Positions 9,378-18,529 are shown, numbered from the stretch's first letter. The stretch is DNA of 64,000 nt from Paenibacillus apiarius (GCF_017052585.1 NZ_JAFFHZ010000001.1:62001-126000); one strand, 5' to 3'. Program-made: numbers and translations. The notes: generated by a model from the sequence alone, not told the origin.

Positions 9378-10304
9378 TTAATGGTTGCGATTCATTAAAT
9401 AGTCAGCTAAATCGAACAGATGTTCGGGAGAAGGAAAACCCGCATCACTTATCGCCTGCTTCGCTTCCAGTGTCAACCGTTCCACTTCTTGCTGCGAAGC
9501 TTCAATGCCGATAAAGTAAGGATAAGTCACTTTGCCGCTCTTCTCGTCGCTCCCTTTGGCTTTGCCAAGCAGCGCTTCATCACCGACGACGTCCAATATA
9601 TCATCCTGAATCTGGAAGGCCAAGCCGAGCTTCGTTCCATATATCGTCAACGCTCGAAGCTGAACTTCATTAGCTCCGGCAATTCGTCCCCCGGCGCGCA
9701 GCGAAAATACGATGAGATCGCCTGTTTTGTGCAGGTGAATATATTCCAGCTGTTCAAGCGTCGTAATTCCTTGCTCGCCCAGCATATCGGCCGCTTGTCC
9801 GCCGACCATGCCTCTCATGCCGGCATATTCCGCCAACTCTTCCACGATGGCGAGGGCGACATCAGCAGGAACACCGAATTGGCGGCTGCTCTGGACGATC
9901 GTATGGAACGCATGCGTTAGCAATCCATCGCCTGCCAAGATGGCCATAGCTTCGCCATACACTTTGTGGTTCGTTGGCTTGCCGCGCCGATAATCGTCAT
10001 TGTCAAGCGCTGGCAAATCATCATGGACGAGCGAGTAGGTATGAATCATCTCGACGGCGCAGGCAACGGGCTCTGCGGCTGCGGTCCGCCCGTTCAAGCT
10101 TTCGCAAGCAAGCAAAACGCATACGGGGCGAAGCCGCTTTCCGCCCGCCATCAGTGAATAATTCATCGCTTGCCTGAGCGGCTCAGGGACGTGCCAGCCG
10201 GCTGGCAGCATGGCCGGAAGCAATTGCTCCAGCCTGGCCGCACGCTCCTTCAAGTAAGACGCGAACGCTCCGAAGGGATGAGAAGAATTACTCAATGGAT
10301 CCAC
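9378..10304 (-). CDS. ispA: Farnesyl diphosphate synthase (IspA)
   Basis: IspA adds isopentenyl diphosphate to dimethylallyl and geranyl diphosphate and supplies farnesyl diphosphate for quinones and undecaprenyl carriers. The 308-residue protein has both aspartate-rich motifs, DDLPALDND (about 94-102) and DDILDVVGD (about 238-246), plus the GGKRLRPVC substrate loop (about 55-63). The start is GTG at 10304. A TTG at 10295 is an alternative, with GAGGGTGG before it. It overlaps the end of xseB by 17 bases, so the two are translationally coupled. Confidence 0.96.
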   Translation of the reverse strand: MDPLSNSSHPFGAFASYLKERAARLEQLLPAMLPAGWHVPEPLRQAMNYSLMAGGKRLRPVCVLLACESLNGRTAAAEPVACAVEMIHTYSLVHDDLPALDNDDYRRGKPTNHKVYGEAMAILAGDGLLTHAFHTIVQSSRQFGVPADVALAIVEELAEYAGMRGMVGGQAADMLGEQGITTLEQLEYIHLHKTGDLIVFSLRAGGRIAGANEVQLRALTIYGTKLGLAFQIQDDILDVVGDEALLGKAKGSDEKSGKVTYPYFIGIEASQQEVERLTLEAKQAISDAGFPSPEHLFDLADYLMNRNH

Positions 10305-10554
10305 CCTCTTCTTCGGGACTGAATGGTTGTCGTTTCAACTCGCCGTTCTGTTCGGTCAGCATTTCAATCTTGCGTTCCACTTGCTGAAGCTTCTCGGAAC
10401 ACAGCTTGGATAAGCGCATGCCTTCTTGGAATAAATCGATGGCTTTCTCCAAAGGAGCGTCTCCGCCCTCTAATTGCGCGACAATCTGTTCCAGCTTCTC
10501 CATTGCCGCTTCGAAATTCAGTTCTTCCATCAGTTCGACTTCGCTCTTTGCCAT
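10288..10554 (-). CDS. xseB: Exodeoxyribonuclease VII small subunit
   Basis: XseB forms helical bundles around XseA in exonuclease VII, which degrades single-stranded DNA from both ends. The 88-residue protein has the conserved core NFEAAMEKLEQIVAQLEGGD followed by LEKAIDLFQEGMRLSK. An acidic C-terminus overlaps ispA. It starts 5 bases after the xseA stop, the standard xseA-xseB arrangement. The SD is distant, which fits translation coupled to xseA. Confidence 0.95.
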   Translation of the reverse strand: MAKSEVELMEELNFEAAMEKLEQIVAQLEGGDAPLEKAIDLFQEGMRLSKLCSEKLQQVERKIEMLTEQNGELKRQPFSPEEEGGSIE

Positions 10555-10559
10555 GGGGG

Positions 10560-11915
10560 TTATTCACGCTCTCCTTTCATAGACCATACTTGACAATTCA
10601 ATTGACCGTCGCTCAGTTTCACGTTGACCACGTCTCCGAGCTGAACGTCTGCGATGGTGCGAATAATTTTGGATTCCTGTTCGTCATACACGAGGCTGTA
10701 TCCGCGTGACATGATTTTGAGCGGACTAAGCGCATCCAGCTGGCGGATATGACCGCCCAGCTCCATCTGGCGCTGTATCATTTGAGCCGTCATCGACTGC
10801 CGCAGCTGCCGCTCGGCATTCGTCAACCGCTGCCTGGCCGTGCGAATCTGATGGACCGGAGTCTGCTCGCGCAGACGGCCGCGCAGTTCTCTCCAGCGTT
10901 CTTCTGCTCTTCCGATATGCTGCATCGACCGGTACTGCAATTGCTCGGTCAATCGTTCCAGACGCTCCGCCTGCTTCAACGTCAATTGCTCCGGTCTTCT
11001 CAGCATGGAGGATTGCTGCGCGCGCATCAAGCGCTCTTGATTGCGATTCAACAGACGGTTCATTCCGTGCTGAAGCCGCTGCTGCATATGAAGCAGATGC
11101 TTGCTCAGCTCCTCATGATGGAGGACCGCAAGCTCCGCGGCGGCCGTCGGCGTTGGCGCCCGTAAATCCGCCACGAAGTCTGCAATCGTGAAATCCGTCT
11201 CGTGCCCTACGGCCGAAATAACCGGAATCGCAGACCCCGCGATGGCACGGGCCACGACTTCTTCATTAAAGGCCCACAATTCTTCCAGTGAACCGCCGCC
11301 GCGGCCAATGATCAGCACATCCACTTCTTGGTGCCGATTCATCGCTTCAATCGCCGTCGCAATCGAAGCGGCTGCTTGAGTTCCCTGTACGAGCACGGGG
11401 TAGAGCATTACCGACATCCCCGGCTGTCTGCGCTTCAATGTAATCATGATATCGCGGACCGCCGCACCCGTTGGAGACGTGATAACCCCTATCGCTTTGG
11501 GGAACCTCGGGAGCGGCCGCTTCCGATCCTCTGCGAACAGCCCTTCTCCCTGCAACCGTCCCTTCAGCTGCTCATAAGCCATATACAGGCTTCCGATCCC
11601 GTCAGGCTGCATGTGCTGCGCGTAGAACTGGTACTGCCCGTCCCGTTCGTATACCGTTACATATCCGCGCGCAATCACCCGTGTCCCTTCCTTGGGACGA
11701 AAAGCAAGCTTCTGATTGTGGGAGGCAAACATTATCGTTCGGATACGGCTGTCGGTATCCTTGAGCGTGAAATACATATGACCGCTGGAATGGTGCGTGA
11801 AGTTTGATATTTCGCCGCGCAGCCATACATCCTGCAGCATGGCGTCTCCATCCAATTTCATTCGGATATATCGATTTACATCCTTAATGGACAGTATTCG
11901 CGTTTCAGAAGACAT
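10560..11915 (-). CDS. xseA: Exodeoxyribonuclease VII large subunit
   Basis: XseA is the catalytic subunit of exonuclease VII. The protein of 451 residues opens with an OB-fold domain (about 5-100, including VWLRGEISNFTHHSSGHMYF). The nuclease domain follows, with VITSPTGAAVRDI, the GRGGGSLEELWAFNEE block and SAVGHETDFT...DFVADLRAPTPTAAAEL. A long coiled coil for XseB binding comes next. The ORF is open for a further 63 codons upstream, but the ATG at 11915 has GGAGG nine bases before it and gives the normal N-terminus, so I place the start there. Confidence 0.96.
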   Translation of the reverse strand: MSSETRILSIKDVNRYIRMKLDGDAMLQDVWLRGEISNFTHHSSGHMYFTLKDTDSRIRTIMFASHNQKLAFRPKEGTRVIARGYVTVYERDGQYQFYAQHMQPDGIGSLYMAYEQLKGRLQGEGLFAEDRKRPLPRFPKAIGVITSPTGAAVRDIMITLKRRQPGMSVMLYPVLVQGTQAAASIATAIEAMNRHQEVDVLIIGRGGGSLEELWAFNEEVVARAIAGSAIPVISAVGHETDFTIADFVADLRAPTPTAAAELAVLHHEELSKHLLHMQQRLQHGMNRLLNRNQERLMRAQQSSMLRRPEQLTLKQAERLERLTEQLQYRSMQHIGRAEERWRELRGRLREQTPVHQIRTARQRLTNAERQLRQSMTAQMIQRQMELGGHIRQLDALSPLKIMSRGYSLVYDEQESKIIRTIADVQLGDVVNVKLSDGQLNCQVWSMKGERE

Positions 11916-11998
11916 GACTTTTTGCCTCCTTTCCAAGGCTGCTGAAAAGTGACCTATTAGAATGAGCACTTTTCGTCCCTGTTCTTGGTCAGTGACTG

Positions 11999-12856
11999 TT
12001 ACTGAATCTGATGAATCCGTTTCGCTGCCTTCAATGTATTTACCATCAGCATCGTAATGGTCATCGGGCCTACACCGCCTGGCACCGGTGTTATCCAGCC
12101 GCATTCCTCTGCCACGTCATCGAAGTTGACGTCGCCCGCCAATTTGCCGTTCTCCAACCGATTCATGCCCACGTCGATGATGACGGCGCCCGGCTTGATG
12201 AACGAACGATCAACGAACTGAGCTTTCCCGATCGCGACTACCAATATGTCGGCCATGCGCGTAAGCTCGCGCATGTTGTTCGTGCGGGAATGGCACATGG
12301 TGACGGTGGCGTTCTCTCTTTGCAGCAAGAGAGAGATCGGCTTGCCGACAATATTGCTTCGGCCGATGACGACGGCATGCTTTCCTTCAACCGGAATTTG
12401 ATTGCGTTTCAGCATTTCCATCACGCCGGCTGGCGTGCAAGGCAACAACGACTCATCGCCGATTACCATATTGCCAACGCTTATCGGATGGAAGCCATCG
12501 ACGTCTTTCTCTACGGAAATGGCGTCAATGACAGCCTTCTCGTCAATATGCTTCGGCAGAGGGAGCTGAACGAGAATGCCATGAATGGAGGTTTGTTCAT
12601 TCAGCCGTCCCACAAGCTCCAGCAATTGCTCTTGTGTCGTGTCGTTCGGCAGACGGTGGACCTCGGAATAAAAACCGAGCTCGAGACATGCCTTGTGCTT
12701 GCTGTTGACGTATACTTGCGATGCCGGATCTTCACCGACGAGCACAACGGCTAATCCGGGCTGTATTCCAAGCTCCTTCAAACGTGCGGTTTCCTGTTTA
12801 ACCTCCTCGCGAATCGTGCGAGATAAAGCTTTGCCATCCAATAAAGATGCTGTCAT
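11999..12856 (-). CDS. folD: FolD, methylene-THF dehydrogenase/cyclohydrolase
   Basis: FolD interconverts 5,10-methylene-, methenyl- and 10-formyl-tetrahydrofolate with NADP. The 285-residue protein has the catalytic motif [13 protein letters not shown] with its lysine (about 49-61). It also has the folate-site signature QLPLPKHID (about 98-106), the dinucleotide-binding stretch [11 protein letters not shown] and the C-terminal [11 protein letters not shown]. The start ATG at 12856 has GGGGGAG six bases upstream. It sits between nusB and xseA as in Bacillus. Confidence 0.97.
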   Translation of the reverse strand: MTASLLDGKALSRTIREEVKQETARLKELGIQPGLAVVLVGEDPASQVYVNSKHKACLELGFYSEVHRLPNDTTQEQLLELVGRLNEQTSIHGILVQLPLPKHIDEKAVIDAISVEKDVDGFHPISVGNMVIGDESLLPCTPAGVMEMLKRNQIPVEGKHAVVIGRSNIVGKPISLLLQRENATVTMCHSRTNNMRELTRMADILVVAIGKAQFVDRSFIKPGAVIIDVGMNRLENGKLAGDVNFDDVAEECGWITPVPGGVGPMTITMLMVNTLKAAKRIHQIQ

Positions 12857-12925
12857 CGTCTACTCCCCCATTCATGAATCCTTCGATGTCGTCATTACTG
12901 TGCTCTCCATCGGGACGCGAACTCT

Positions 12926-13411
12926 CTATTCTTCGAGGTCGGCCTCTTCGGTGTCAGCGGCTGCCGATACCTGCGGGCGTTCAGTATCCCGCATCAGTTG
13001 GCCAAGCACGCCGTTGACGAATTTGCCCGACTCATCCGTGCCGAAGTGCTTCGCCAAATTGATGGCTTCGTTAATGGCCACCTTCGGAGGAACGTCGTCA
13101 CGGAATTTCATTTCATAGCAGGCAAGGCGTAGAATTTGTCTGTCAACACGCGACAGACGGTCCATTTGCCAGTTTTTTAAATAATGCGCCAAAATCAGAT
13201 CAATTTCCCCGCGCTGCTTCCAAGTCGCTCGAACCCATTCCAGAACATGCTTATGCATAGCCTCCGCATGCTCTGGCTTGACGCCAATCTCATTGTCTAG
13301 GTTCGATGATTCCGTTACGATCATGGCAACCGCTTCTTCAGGGGTTACCTCCGTCATTTCAAGCTGATATAAGCTTTGAATAGCCATCTCTCTGGCGATG
13401 CGTCTCTTCAT
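12926..13411 (-). CDS. nusB: NusB transcription antitermination factor
   Basis: NusB binds boxA RNA with NusE (ribosomal protein S10) and supports antitermination in rRNA operons. The 161-residue helical protein begins with the typical KRRIAREMAIQSLYQLEM. It carries the RVDRQILRLACYEM and VAINEAINLAKHFG helices, with an acidic C-terminal tail. The start ATG at 13411 follows AGGAGG with good spacing. It lies after a large hairpin that probably ends or attenuates the upstream envelope-stress transcript. Confidence 0.96.
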   Translation of the reverse strand: MKRRIAREMAIQSLYQLEMTEVTPEEAVAMIVTESSNLDNEIGVKPEHAEAMHKHVLEWVRATWKQRGEIDLILAHYLKNWQMDRLSRVDRQILRLACYEMKFRDDVPPKVAINEAINLAKHFGTDESGKFVNGVLGQLMRDTERPQVSAAADTEEADLEE

Positions 13412-13496
13412 GAATTTATCCTCCTGCGTATAAAGCGTCCGGCAACCCTATAGCTTCCTTATTTACTAAAAGTGACGAACTGATTCATTTAAAAAA

Positions 13497-13570
13497 TCCT
13501 ATGACCGCTCCGATTGTCTTCCGTCGGTCATTACCGGCGATCAAGGCAGTCGTTCGGAGCGTCCATAGGA
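13497..13570 (-). terminator. Long hairpin with U-tract between DUF2273 gene and nusB
   Basis: Arms 13497-13513 and 13554-13570 are complementary over 17 bases with one mismatch. They close a 40-base GC-rich loop that can itself pair (CGGTCATTACCG). On the minus strand six U residues follow (13491-13496). The hairpin begins at the base after the DUF2273 stop codon. It should end most transcription from accB-asp23 before nusB, although its size could also indicate a structured or attenuating RNA. Confidence 0.75.
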
Positions 13571-13801
13571 CTACTTCAACCTTCTCCAACGTTCAGACAA
13601 CCATGAACCGATACGTTGCCACGGGAACATGGGGCCCAAATGTAAGTCTTTCTGTCTGCCTACATTGTATCCGATGAATACAAGCAGCGCAAAGAAGAGC
13701 ATATCCCAAAAGCCGACAATCAAATACAGCATGCCAAAAAAGATACCTGCCGCGATGCCGATGATGCGTCCCCCGTGACTCTCCCAAATTTCTTTCCACA
13801 T
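13571..13801 (-). CDS. DUF2273 small membrane protein
   Basis: The 76-residue protein begins MWKEIWESHGGRIIGIAAG and has two hydrophobic segments (about 12-32 and 33-48) with a basic C-terminus. This is the pattern of DUF2273, which is regularly encoded beside amaP and asp23 in Gram-positive bacteria. The function is unknown. The position suggests work with the membrane-anchored Asp23 complex. It starts 15 bases after the amaP stop. Confidence 0.88.
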   Translation of the reverse strand: MWKEIWESHGGRIIGIAAGIFFGMLYLIVGFWDMLFFALLVFIGYNVGRQKDLHLGPMFPWQRIGSWLSERWRRLK

Positions 13802-13815
13802 GGAAAGCTCACCAC

Positions 13816-14355
13816 CTATTCAACGCGCGCTTTGAAGGTTTGCGTCTGTACGATATTCGCGACATATACCGATACATATGAGACCGGAATCCCGGTAATC
13901 TCCTGCACATAATCCCGAACTTGACGCTGCACTTCCTCCGTCATGCCGGGGATCGCCGTTTCTCCATCGACGATGGTGCGGATCATAATATCGAGCCCCG
14001 CTTCATTCGCGCGGATGCGTGCCTTTAGATCTTTGACGCCCCTTACGCGGGCTGCCGCTTTGAGTGCTACATTTTCTATTGTTTCCAAAGAAATCTTAAT
14101 GTCGCCAATATCCGTACGCTGATCGATCGACGGCAGGGATGCGCGCTCGCGGCGGATCGATACGTAGAAAAAACGTACGCTCAGTAAAAATAAAACGGCG
14201 GCCGTCGCAATAACGGTCGTCTGCATCCAGAACGGTTCTGTAAGGTAAAGCGGTGCGCCAATAAACCCTAATGCCGCCAAGATGGCCGCTACCGAGATGG
14301 CGCCGATGACAAAACTATACACAAACAGCAAAAGCCTGTCCACAATTCTGCTCAC
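13816..14355 (-). CDS. amaP: AmaP, membrane anchor of Asp23
   Basis: AmaP tethers the abundant Asp23 protein to the cell membrane in Staphylococcus. The 179-residue protein has two N-terminal membrane segments (about 8-30 and 45-65), followed by a soluble alpha/beta domain related to Asp23 itself (SLETIENVALKAAARVRGV; VYVANIV). The ORF is open from 14400, but AAGGAGG at 14367-14373 lies inside that extension. The GTG at 14355 gives the familiar short N-terminus before the first membrane helix, so I place the start there. It is flanked by asp23 and the DUF2273 gene. Confidence 0.88.
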   Translation of the reverse strand: MSRIVDRLLLFVYSFVIGAISVAAILAALGFIGAPLYLTEPFWMQTTVIATAAVLFLLSVRFFYVSIRRERASLPSIDQRTDIGDIKISLETIENVALKAAARVRGVKDLKARIRANEAGLDIMIRTIVDGETAIPGMTEEVQRQVRDYVQEITGIPVSYVSVYVANIVQTQTFKARVE

Positions 14356-14386
14356 GTTAGCCCGTGCCTCCTTGTTGAATGGCAGT

Positions 14387-14413
14387 AAACCCCCTGCCAC
14401 CAGGAGGGGGTTT
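14387..14413 (-). other. Perfect GC-rich hairpin between asp23 and amaP
   Basis: AAACCCCCT (14387-14395) and AGGGGGTTT (14405-14413) form a 9-bp perfect stem with a 9-base loop, 13 bases past the asp23 stop. No U-tract follows on either strand. It is more likely an RNA-stability or attenuation hairpin, leaving more Asp23 than AmaP mRNA, than a full terminator. Confidence 0.55.
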
Positions 14414-14425
14414 AACTTATCCTAT

Positions 14426-14836
14426 TTACTTCACTCGCGCTGGGTTCTCGACTTCTTCTGTCTTCTCCTGCGTCTTGAAGTGCACATCGTGAACATGCAC
14501 ATTCACTTCCACAACATGGAGACCCGTCATCGTCTCGATGGAACGCTTGACATTCTGTTGAATCTCATCGGCCACGGTCGGAATGCGGTGACCGTATACC
14601 ACGATAATATTTACGTCCACTGCCGCTTCGCGCTGCCCGACTTCCACCTTGACGCCTTTGGACAGGTTTTTGCGGCCCAACAACTCCGCGATGTCACCAG
14701 CAAAACCGCCGCTCATGCCGGCTACACCCTCTACTTCAATCGTAGCAAGGCCTGCAATTACTGTAATGACTTCTGGTGCTATCTGAATATTACCTAGGTC
14801 CGTACGCTCAAAATCCGGAACAATCGTCTGATTCAT
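14426..14836 (-). CDS. asp23: Asp23/Gls24 family envelope-stress protein
   Basis: The 136-residue protein has the Asp23 fold signature: IQIAPEVITVIAGLATIEVEGVAGM (read in pieces, about 17-41), VEVGQREAAVDVNIIVVYG and VHVHDVHF near the end. Asp23/Gls24 proteins are abundant cytoplasmic proteins held at the membrane by AmaP and linked to envelope homeostasis. Bacillus encodes the homologue YqhY at the same place after accC. It is followed by amaP and the DUF2273 gene. Confidence 0.93.
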   Translation of the reverse strand: MNQTIVPDFERTDLGNIQIAPEVITVIAGLATIEVEGVAGMSGGFAGDIAELLGRKNLSKGVKVEVGQREAAVDVNIIVVYGHRIPTVADEIQQNVKRSIETMTGLHVVEVNVHVHDVHFKTQEKTEEVENPARVK

Positions 14837-14946
14837 CCGTCACACACTCCCCATAATTTTATGCATTGAGGCGTTACTTATCCGTTATTATCATAACTAT
14901 ATCATTTGTCCATTTCTATGACAAACGACTCATGTTGAACAACTTG

Positions 14947-16290
14947 TCATACCTCATGCTCTTCTAAAAACTTGATGTCAAAATCGCCATTCACAAAATT
15001 CGGATGCTGCAAAAGACGCATATGGAACGGGATCGTCGTATGGATGCCTTCAATGGCGAACTCGGACAACGCCCGCTTCATGCGCGCTATCGCTTCTTCC
15101 CGTGTAGGCGCCCACACGATAAGCTTCGCTATCATGGAATCGTAGTGAGGAGAAATGACATATCCCGGATACGCAGCGCTATCCACGCGCACTCCGAAGC
15201 CTCCTGGAGGCAGATAGAATTGAATCTGACCAGCCGAAGGCATAAAGTTGCGTGCCGGATCCTCCGCGTTCACACGGCATTCTATCGCCCAACCGTCAAT
15301 TTTGACATCCTCTTGACGGAAGGATAAAGGTTCGCCTTGAGCCACAAGAATCATTTCTTTAATCAGATCGATTCCCGTAATCATTTCCGTGACTGGATGC
15401 TCAACTTGAATCCGTGTATTCATTTCCATGAAATAAAATTGACCGTCCGTTCCCAGCAAAAATTCCAGCGTGCCCGCACCGGAATAATCAACGGCCAGGG
15501 CAGCGCGCACGGCAGCTTCCCCCATACGCTCACGAATATCCGGCGTCAAGATGGGACAAGGCGCTTCTTCGATCAGTTTCTGACGGCGCCGCTGAATGGA
15601 ACAGTCACGCTCGCCCAAATGAACGGCATGGCCGTGCTTATCCGCAATAATTTGGATTTCAACGTGCTTCATTCCCGTCAAATACTTCTCCAGATATACA
15701 CCGGCGTTGCCGAATGCTCTCTCCGCTTCTTGTTGAGCCGTAGTCATTTGCTTCACGAGCGAATCTTCATCCTCGGCAATTCGAATGCCTTTGCCGCCTC
15801 CGCCGGCCGTCGCTTTGATGATAACGGGATAGCCGATGTCACGAGCGAGCATCAATGCTTCATCCATATCCTCCACCAGACCGTCAGAACCGGGGATTAC
15901 CGGAACCCCCGCGTTCTTCATTGTCTGCTTCGCAACGGCTTTATCCCCCATACGCTCAATGGCGTCGGAAGACGGTCCGATGAATGTAATGCCGCATGAT
16001 GCGCAAATATCCGCAAAATCAGCGTTCTCCGCCAGAAATCCGTAACCTGGGTGCACGGCATCGCATTCGGTCAATGTGGCAACACTCATAATATTAGTGA
16101 AATTCAAGTAACTGTCTCGAGATGATGTCGGGCCGATACAGTACGCTTCATCGGCCAATCGCACGTGCAGGGCGTCACGGTCTGCCTCGGAATAAACGGC
16201 TACGGTTGCAATCCCGAGCTCACGGCAGGCGCGAATGATACGAACAGCGATTTCACCACGGTTAGCAATTAGAATTTTCTGGAACTTCAT
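14947..16290 (-). CDS. accC: Biotin carboxylase subunit of acetyl-CoA carboxylase
   Basis: AccC carboxylates the biotin carried by AccB using ATP and bicarbonate, the first step of fatty acid synthesis. The 447-residue protein has the N-terminal domain ([18 protein letters not shown]), the ATP-grasp glycine loop [12 protein letters not shown] (about 159-170), [15 protein letters not shown] (about 287-301) and a biotin carboxylase C-terminal domain. The ORF extends 8 codons upstream, but the ATG at 16290 is preceded by AAGGAGG at seven bases and gives the family N-terminus. It forms an operon with accB. Confidence 0.97.
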   Translation of the reverse strand: MKFQKILIANRGEIAVRIIRACRELGIATVAVYSEADRDALHVRLADEAYCIGPTSSRDSYLNFTNIMSVATLTECDAVHPGYGFLAENADFADICASCGITFIGPSSDAIERMGDKAVAKQTMKNAGVPVIPGSDGLVEDMDEALMLARDIGYPVIIKATAGGGGKGIRIAEDEDSLVKQMTTAQQEAERAFGNAGVYLEKYLTGMKHVEIQIIADKHGHAVHLGERDCSIQRRRQKLIEEAPCPILTPDIRERMGEAAVRAALAVDYSGAGTLEFLLGTDGQFYFMEMNTRIQVEHPVTEMITGIDLIKEMILVAQGEPLSFRQEDVKIDGWAIECRVNAEDPARNFMPSAGQIQFYLPPGGFGVRVDSAAYPGYVISPHYDSMIAKLIVWAPTREEAIARMKRALSEFAIEGIHTTIPFHMRLLQHPNFVNGDFDIKFLEEHEV

Positions 16291-16336
16291 CCTGTGACCT
16301 CCTTGGCTTGGCATGGTTCGGAATGGGGATCTCCCG

Positions 16337-16837
16337 TCATTCCGGCTTCACCAAGAATAAAGGCTGGCCGAATTCGACCAATTGACCGTTCTCTACAAGC
16401 ACTTCAACGATTTCACCTTTGACTTCGGCTTCAAGCTCATTCATCAATTTCATCGCTTCCAAAATGCATACGACTGTTTTCTCATGGATCTTGTTCCCTG
16501 CATTAACGAAAGGCGGAGCTTCCGGAGAAGGGGCACTGTAGAATGTGCCTACCATCGGCGATACGATCTTGTGCAGTCCCGCCTGTTCTGCCGCAGGGGC
16601 AACAGACGCTTGCGCAGGCTGCTCGGCAGCTGTTCCCACTGCTGCTGGAGGTTGTTGAGGCGCAACCGATACGACAGGATATGTATGCTGTGCAGGTGCT
16701 GGTTGGACGCTGACAACTTCGGTTTTGCCCGGCTTGCGTATAGACAGACGGCAACCTTCGTTCTCAATCTCCAATTCATGCACGGAAGTCTGGTCCAGCA
16801 GCTTGATCAACTCTTTGATTTCGCTTATTTTGAACAA
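16337..16837 (-). CDS. accB: Biotin carboxyl carrier protein of acetyl-CoA carboxylase
   Basis: AccB carries covalently bound biotin between the two acetyl-CoA carboxylase activities. The 166-residue protein has an N-terminal helix region, a Pro/Ala/Gln-rich flexible linker (about 45-87) and a C-terminal biotinyl domain with the modified lysine Lys130 in EAMKLMNE. The start is TTG at 16837, nine bases after GAGGAG. Its own promoter lies upstream and accC follows after 46 bases. Confidence 0.96.
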   Translation of the reverse strand: MFKISEIKELIKLLDQTSVHELEIENEGCRLSIRKPGKTEVVSVQPAPAQHTYPVVSVAPQQPPAAVGTAAEQPAQASVAPAAEQAGLHKIVSPMVGTFYSAPSPEAPPFVNAGNKIHEKTVVCILEAMKLMNELEAEVKGEIVEVLVENGQLVEFGQPLFLVKPE

Positions 16838-16911
16838 CGCTTTTCACTCCTCGTGACAATATGTATAGAAAGGTAGATTCGTTTCAAAGCGGACAATCTA
16901 CAGACGTATGT

Positions 16912-16939
16912 ATTATATCACAAACGAAACAAATGGAAA
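16912..16939 (-). promoter_or_regulatory. accB promoter (extended -10)
   Basis: On the minus strand TGATATAAT (16912-16920) forms a perfect extended -10. With a 16-base spacer TTTCCA (16934-16939) is a 4/6 -35. The start point would be about 70 bases before the accB TTG codon. It lies directly downstream of the spoIIIAH terminator, so accBC is a separate unit from the spoIIIA operon. Confidence 0.7.
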
Positions 16940-16940
16940 G

Positions 16941-16961
16941 AGCCCAGTTTAGAACCGGGCT
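16941..16961 (-). terminator. Terminator of the spoIIIA operon
   Basis: AGCCCAGTT (16941-16949) and AACCGGGCT (16953-16961) pair over 9 bases, with one G-U, around a 3-base loop, 17 bases past the spoIIIAH stop. The following U-tract on the minus strand is short (CTTTCC), so strength is moderate. Confidence 0.65.
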
Positions 16962-16978
16962 TGTTCCCATTGCAAGCG

Positions 16979-17818
16979 TTACTCCGAAACATACTGCACG
17001 CTTACCTTATCTTGAGTTACGTTCAATTCTTTCATCAGCTTGCCGATAATATCGACAGCTTCTTTCACTTCCATTTTTTCGCTCTGCACGACAACTTTGT
17101 ATTTATCATTATCCAGCATGATGACAGCGTTGTCGTATTCCTTCTGGAGTTCGGTCTCCAAGTTCGTAATCTTCGCTTCACGCTCATCCAGCACGTTCAT
17201 TTCTTCATAGGCTTTAGACCACTTTTCTCCGGTAGTATTCGAATCGTTAATCATTCCCATGAGCCGTTCCATATCTTGTTGATATTGCTCGTTGCGCTGC
17301 ATCTGCTTCTCTTCGATCATGCTGCGTTTCATCACGCCTTCCGCCTCGACTTGATCGAGCATTGCCTGTTCCTTGTCTCCCGCCTTGGCATTGCCTGCGG
17401 ACGCGGCGCCGTCAGCTGCATCCGACTTTTCCGACGTATCCTGAGTGCCCGCCCCCGCACCGGCTTGGTTGTCTTGGACTTTCCCGTCGTCGGTCTGCGT
17501 TGCCGCCGCACCGTCCGTTCCCGCTTCCTTGCCGGCATTGGCGTTTCCTCCCGCCGCATTTCCACCGGCTTTCGATTCAGCCGCATTTCCCGCGGCCTTC
17601 GATTCGGCTTCATCCCCGGTGGATACCGGTGTCACTTGAATTTCCGGCAATTGACTCACCTCGGTCGCATCCCCCTTGAGCTGCTCTTCCATACGGACGT
17701 TATCCGCCGTCTCCTGCAGCGGGGAAGGGGTATCTTCCGTAAACAAATAGTATGCGGACAGCACCACCATCAAGCTCAGCATCGAAACAAGCCATATCGT
17801 TTGTCTTTTTGTGTTCAT
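16979..17818 (-). CDS. spoIIIAH: SpoIIIAH, mother-cell half of the SpoIIQ-SpoIIIAH channel
   Basis: SpoIIIAH binds forespore SpoIIQ across the intermembrane space and forms part of the feeding-tube channel. The 279-residue protein has one N-terminal membrane segment (about 8-27) and a low-complexity linker (about 70-150, mostly Ala, Gly, Lys, Asp and Asn with AESKA/GNAAG-like repeats). A YscJ/FliF-like ring-forming domain follows to the end (KWSKAYEEMNVLDEREAKI; EAVDIIGKLMKELNV). Bacillus SpoIIIAH has 218 residues, and the extra length here lies in the linker. The start ATG at 17818 has AGGAGG upstream. It is last in the operon. Confidence 0.96.
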   Translation of the reverse strand: MNTKRQTIWLVSMLSLMVVLSAYYLFTEDTPSPLQETADNVRMEEQLKGDATEVSQLPEIQVTPVSTGDEAESKAAGNAAESKAGGNAAGGNANAGKEAGTDGAAATQTDDGKVQDNQAGAGAGTQDTSEKSDAADGAASAGNAKAGDKEQAMLDQVEAEGVMKRSMIEEKQMQRNEQYQQDMERLMGMINDSNTTGEKWSKAYEEMNVLDEREAKITNLETELQKEYDNAVIMLDNDKYKVVVQSEKMEVKEAVDIIGKLMKELNVTQDKVSVQYVSE

Positions 17819-17863
17819 CGTTATACTTCCTCCTTCTCCATTCTCGCGTTCTGCTATTCTTTG

Positions 17864-18529
17864 CTACTCGGCGATTTTGCGTGGGACGACCGATATGCGG
17901 TACGCTGGCACGTTCAATCCTTTTTCCACGGCATCGACAATCATCTGCTTCACTACCGCATTCTCTGCCCCCTTGGCGACGACGACGACTCCGCGCACTT
18001 TCGGCTTGATTCGCTTCGTTACAATCGGAGTCTGATTGCCTGAATCCTGATACATCACAATTTCTCCGTCGCGCGTATAATTGGTGACATGGCGTTTGCC
18101 CCCGTTTGCGTCTGTCTCGTCCGTCTGCTGCTGATTGTCTTTGTAATTGCGCTGCACGATGACCTCTTCGGTTGAATCAATGGTGACAAGCACATCGACT
18201 TGTCCAACGCCCACAATCTCTTCCAGGATGCTTTTGACTCGTGATTCAAACGATCTTTCAACGGATTCGAATGCAATCGTAGAAGCTGCCGCAGATGAAT
18301 CCTTGCCATCTGCCGTTTCGAACGCGCCGACTGCCGGAGGCTCCCTGCCCGTATTTTTTTTGCCTATAAGCCCCCCGTTGCTGCTGTCAAACGGTTGAAA
18401 CGATCCGTACAAGAGGAGTGCCGCACCTACGAGACCGAGAATGAGCAGCCAGCGGAACGTTCGTACGCGCTTCGAACCGTTTGCGCCCTTGCCGATCCAC
18501 TTTTCGACCTGCTGCAACCATTTCGCCAA
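17864..18529 (-). CDS. spoIIIAG: SpoIIIAG, channel ring protein
   Basis: SpoIIIAG forms a large ring in the intermembrane space as part of the SpoIIIA-SpoIIQ apparatus. The 221-residue protein has one membrane segment (about 27-45) and a variable Ser/Ala-rich stretch. The conserved ring domain includes LEEIVGVGQVDVLVTIDSTEE (read in pieces) and the KPKVRGVVVVAKGAENA beta region. The start is TTG at 18529 after AAGGCGG. It is followed after 45 bases by spoIIIAH. Confidence 0.96.
   Translation of the reverse strand: MAKWLQQVEKWIGKGANGSKRVRTFRWLLILGLVGAALLLYGSFQPFDSSNGGLIGKKNTGREPPAVGAFETADGKDSSAAASTIAFESVERSFESRVKSILEEIVGVGQVDVLVTIDSTEEVIVQRNYKDNQQQTDETDANGGKRHVTNYTRDGEIVMYQDSGNQTPIVTKRIKPKVRGVVVVAKGAENAVVKQMIVDAVEKGLNVPAYRISVVPRKIAE

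Noticed and set aside
12914..13110. Second promoter or start for nusB inside its C-terminal coding region
   Set aside because: No promoter motif could be supported and the frames on the other strand are coding shadows.
16961..18043. Long plus-strand frame of 360 codons opposite spoIIIAH and spoIIIAG
   Set aside because: It is a shadow of two well-supported sporulation genes, with strange His/Phe/Arg composition and no SD.
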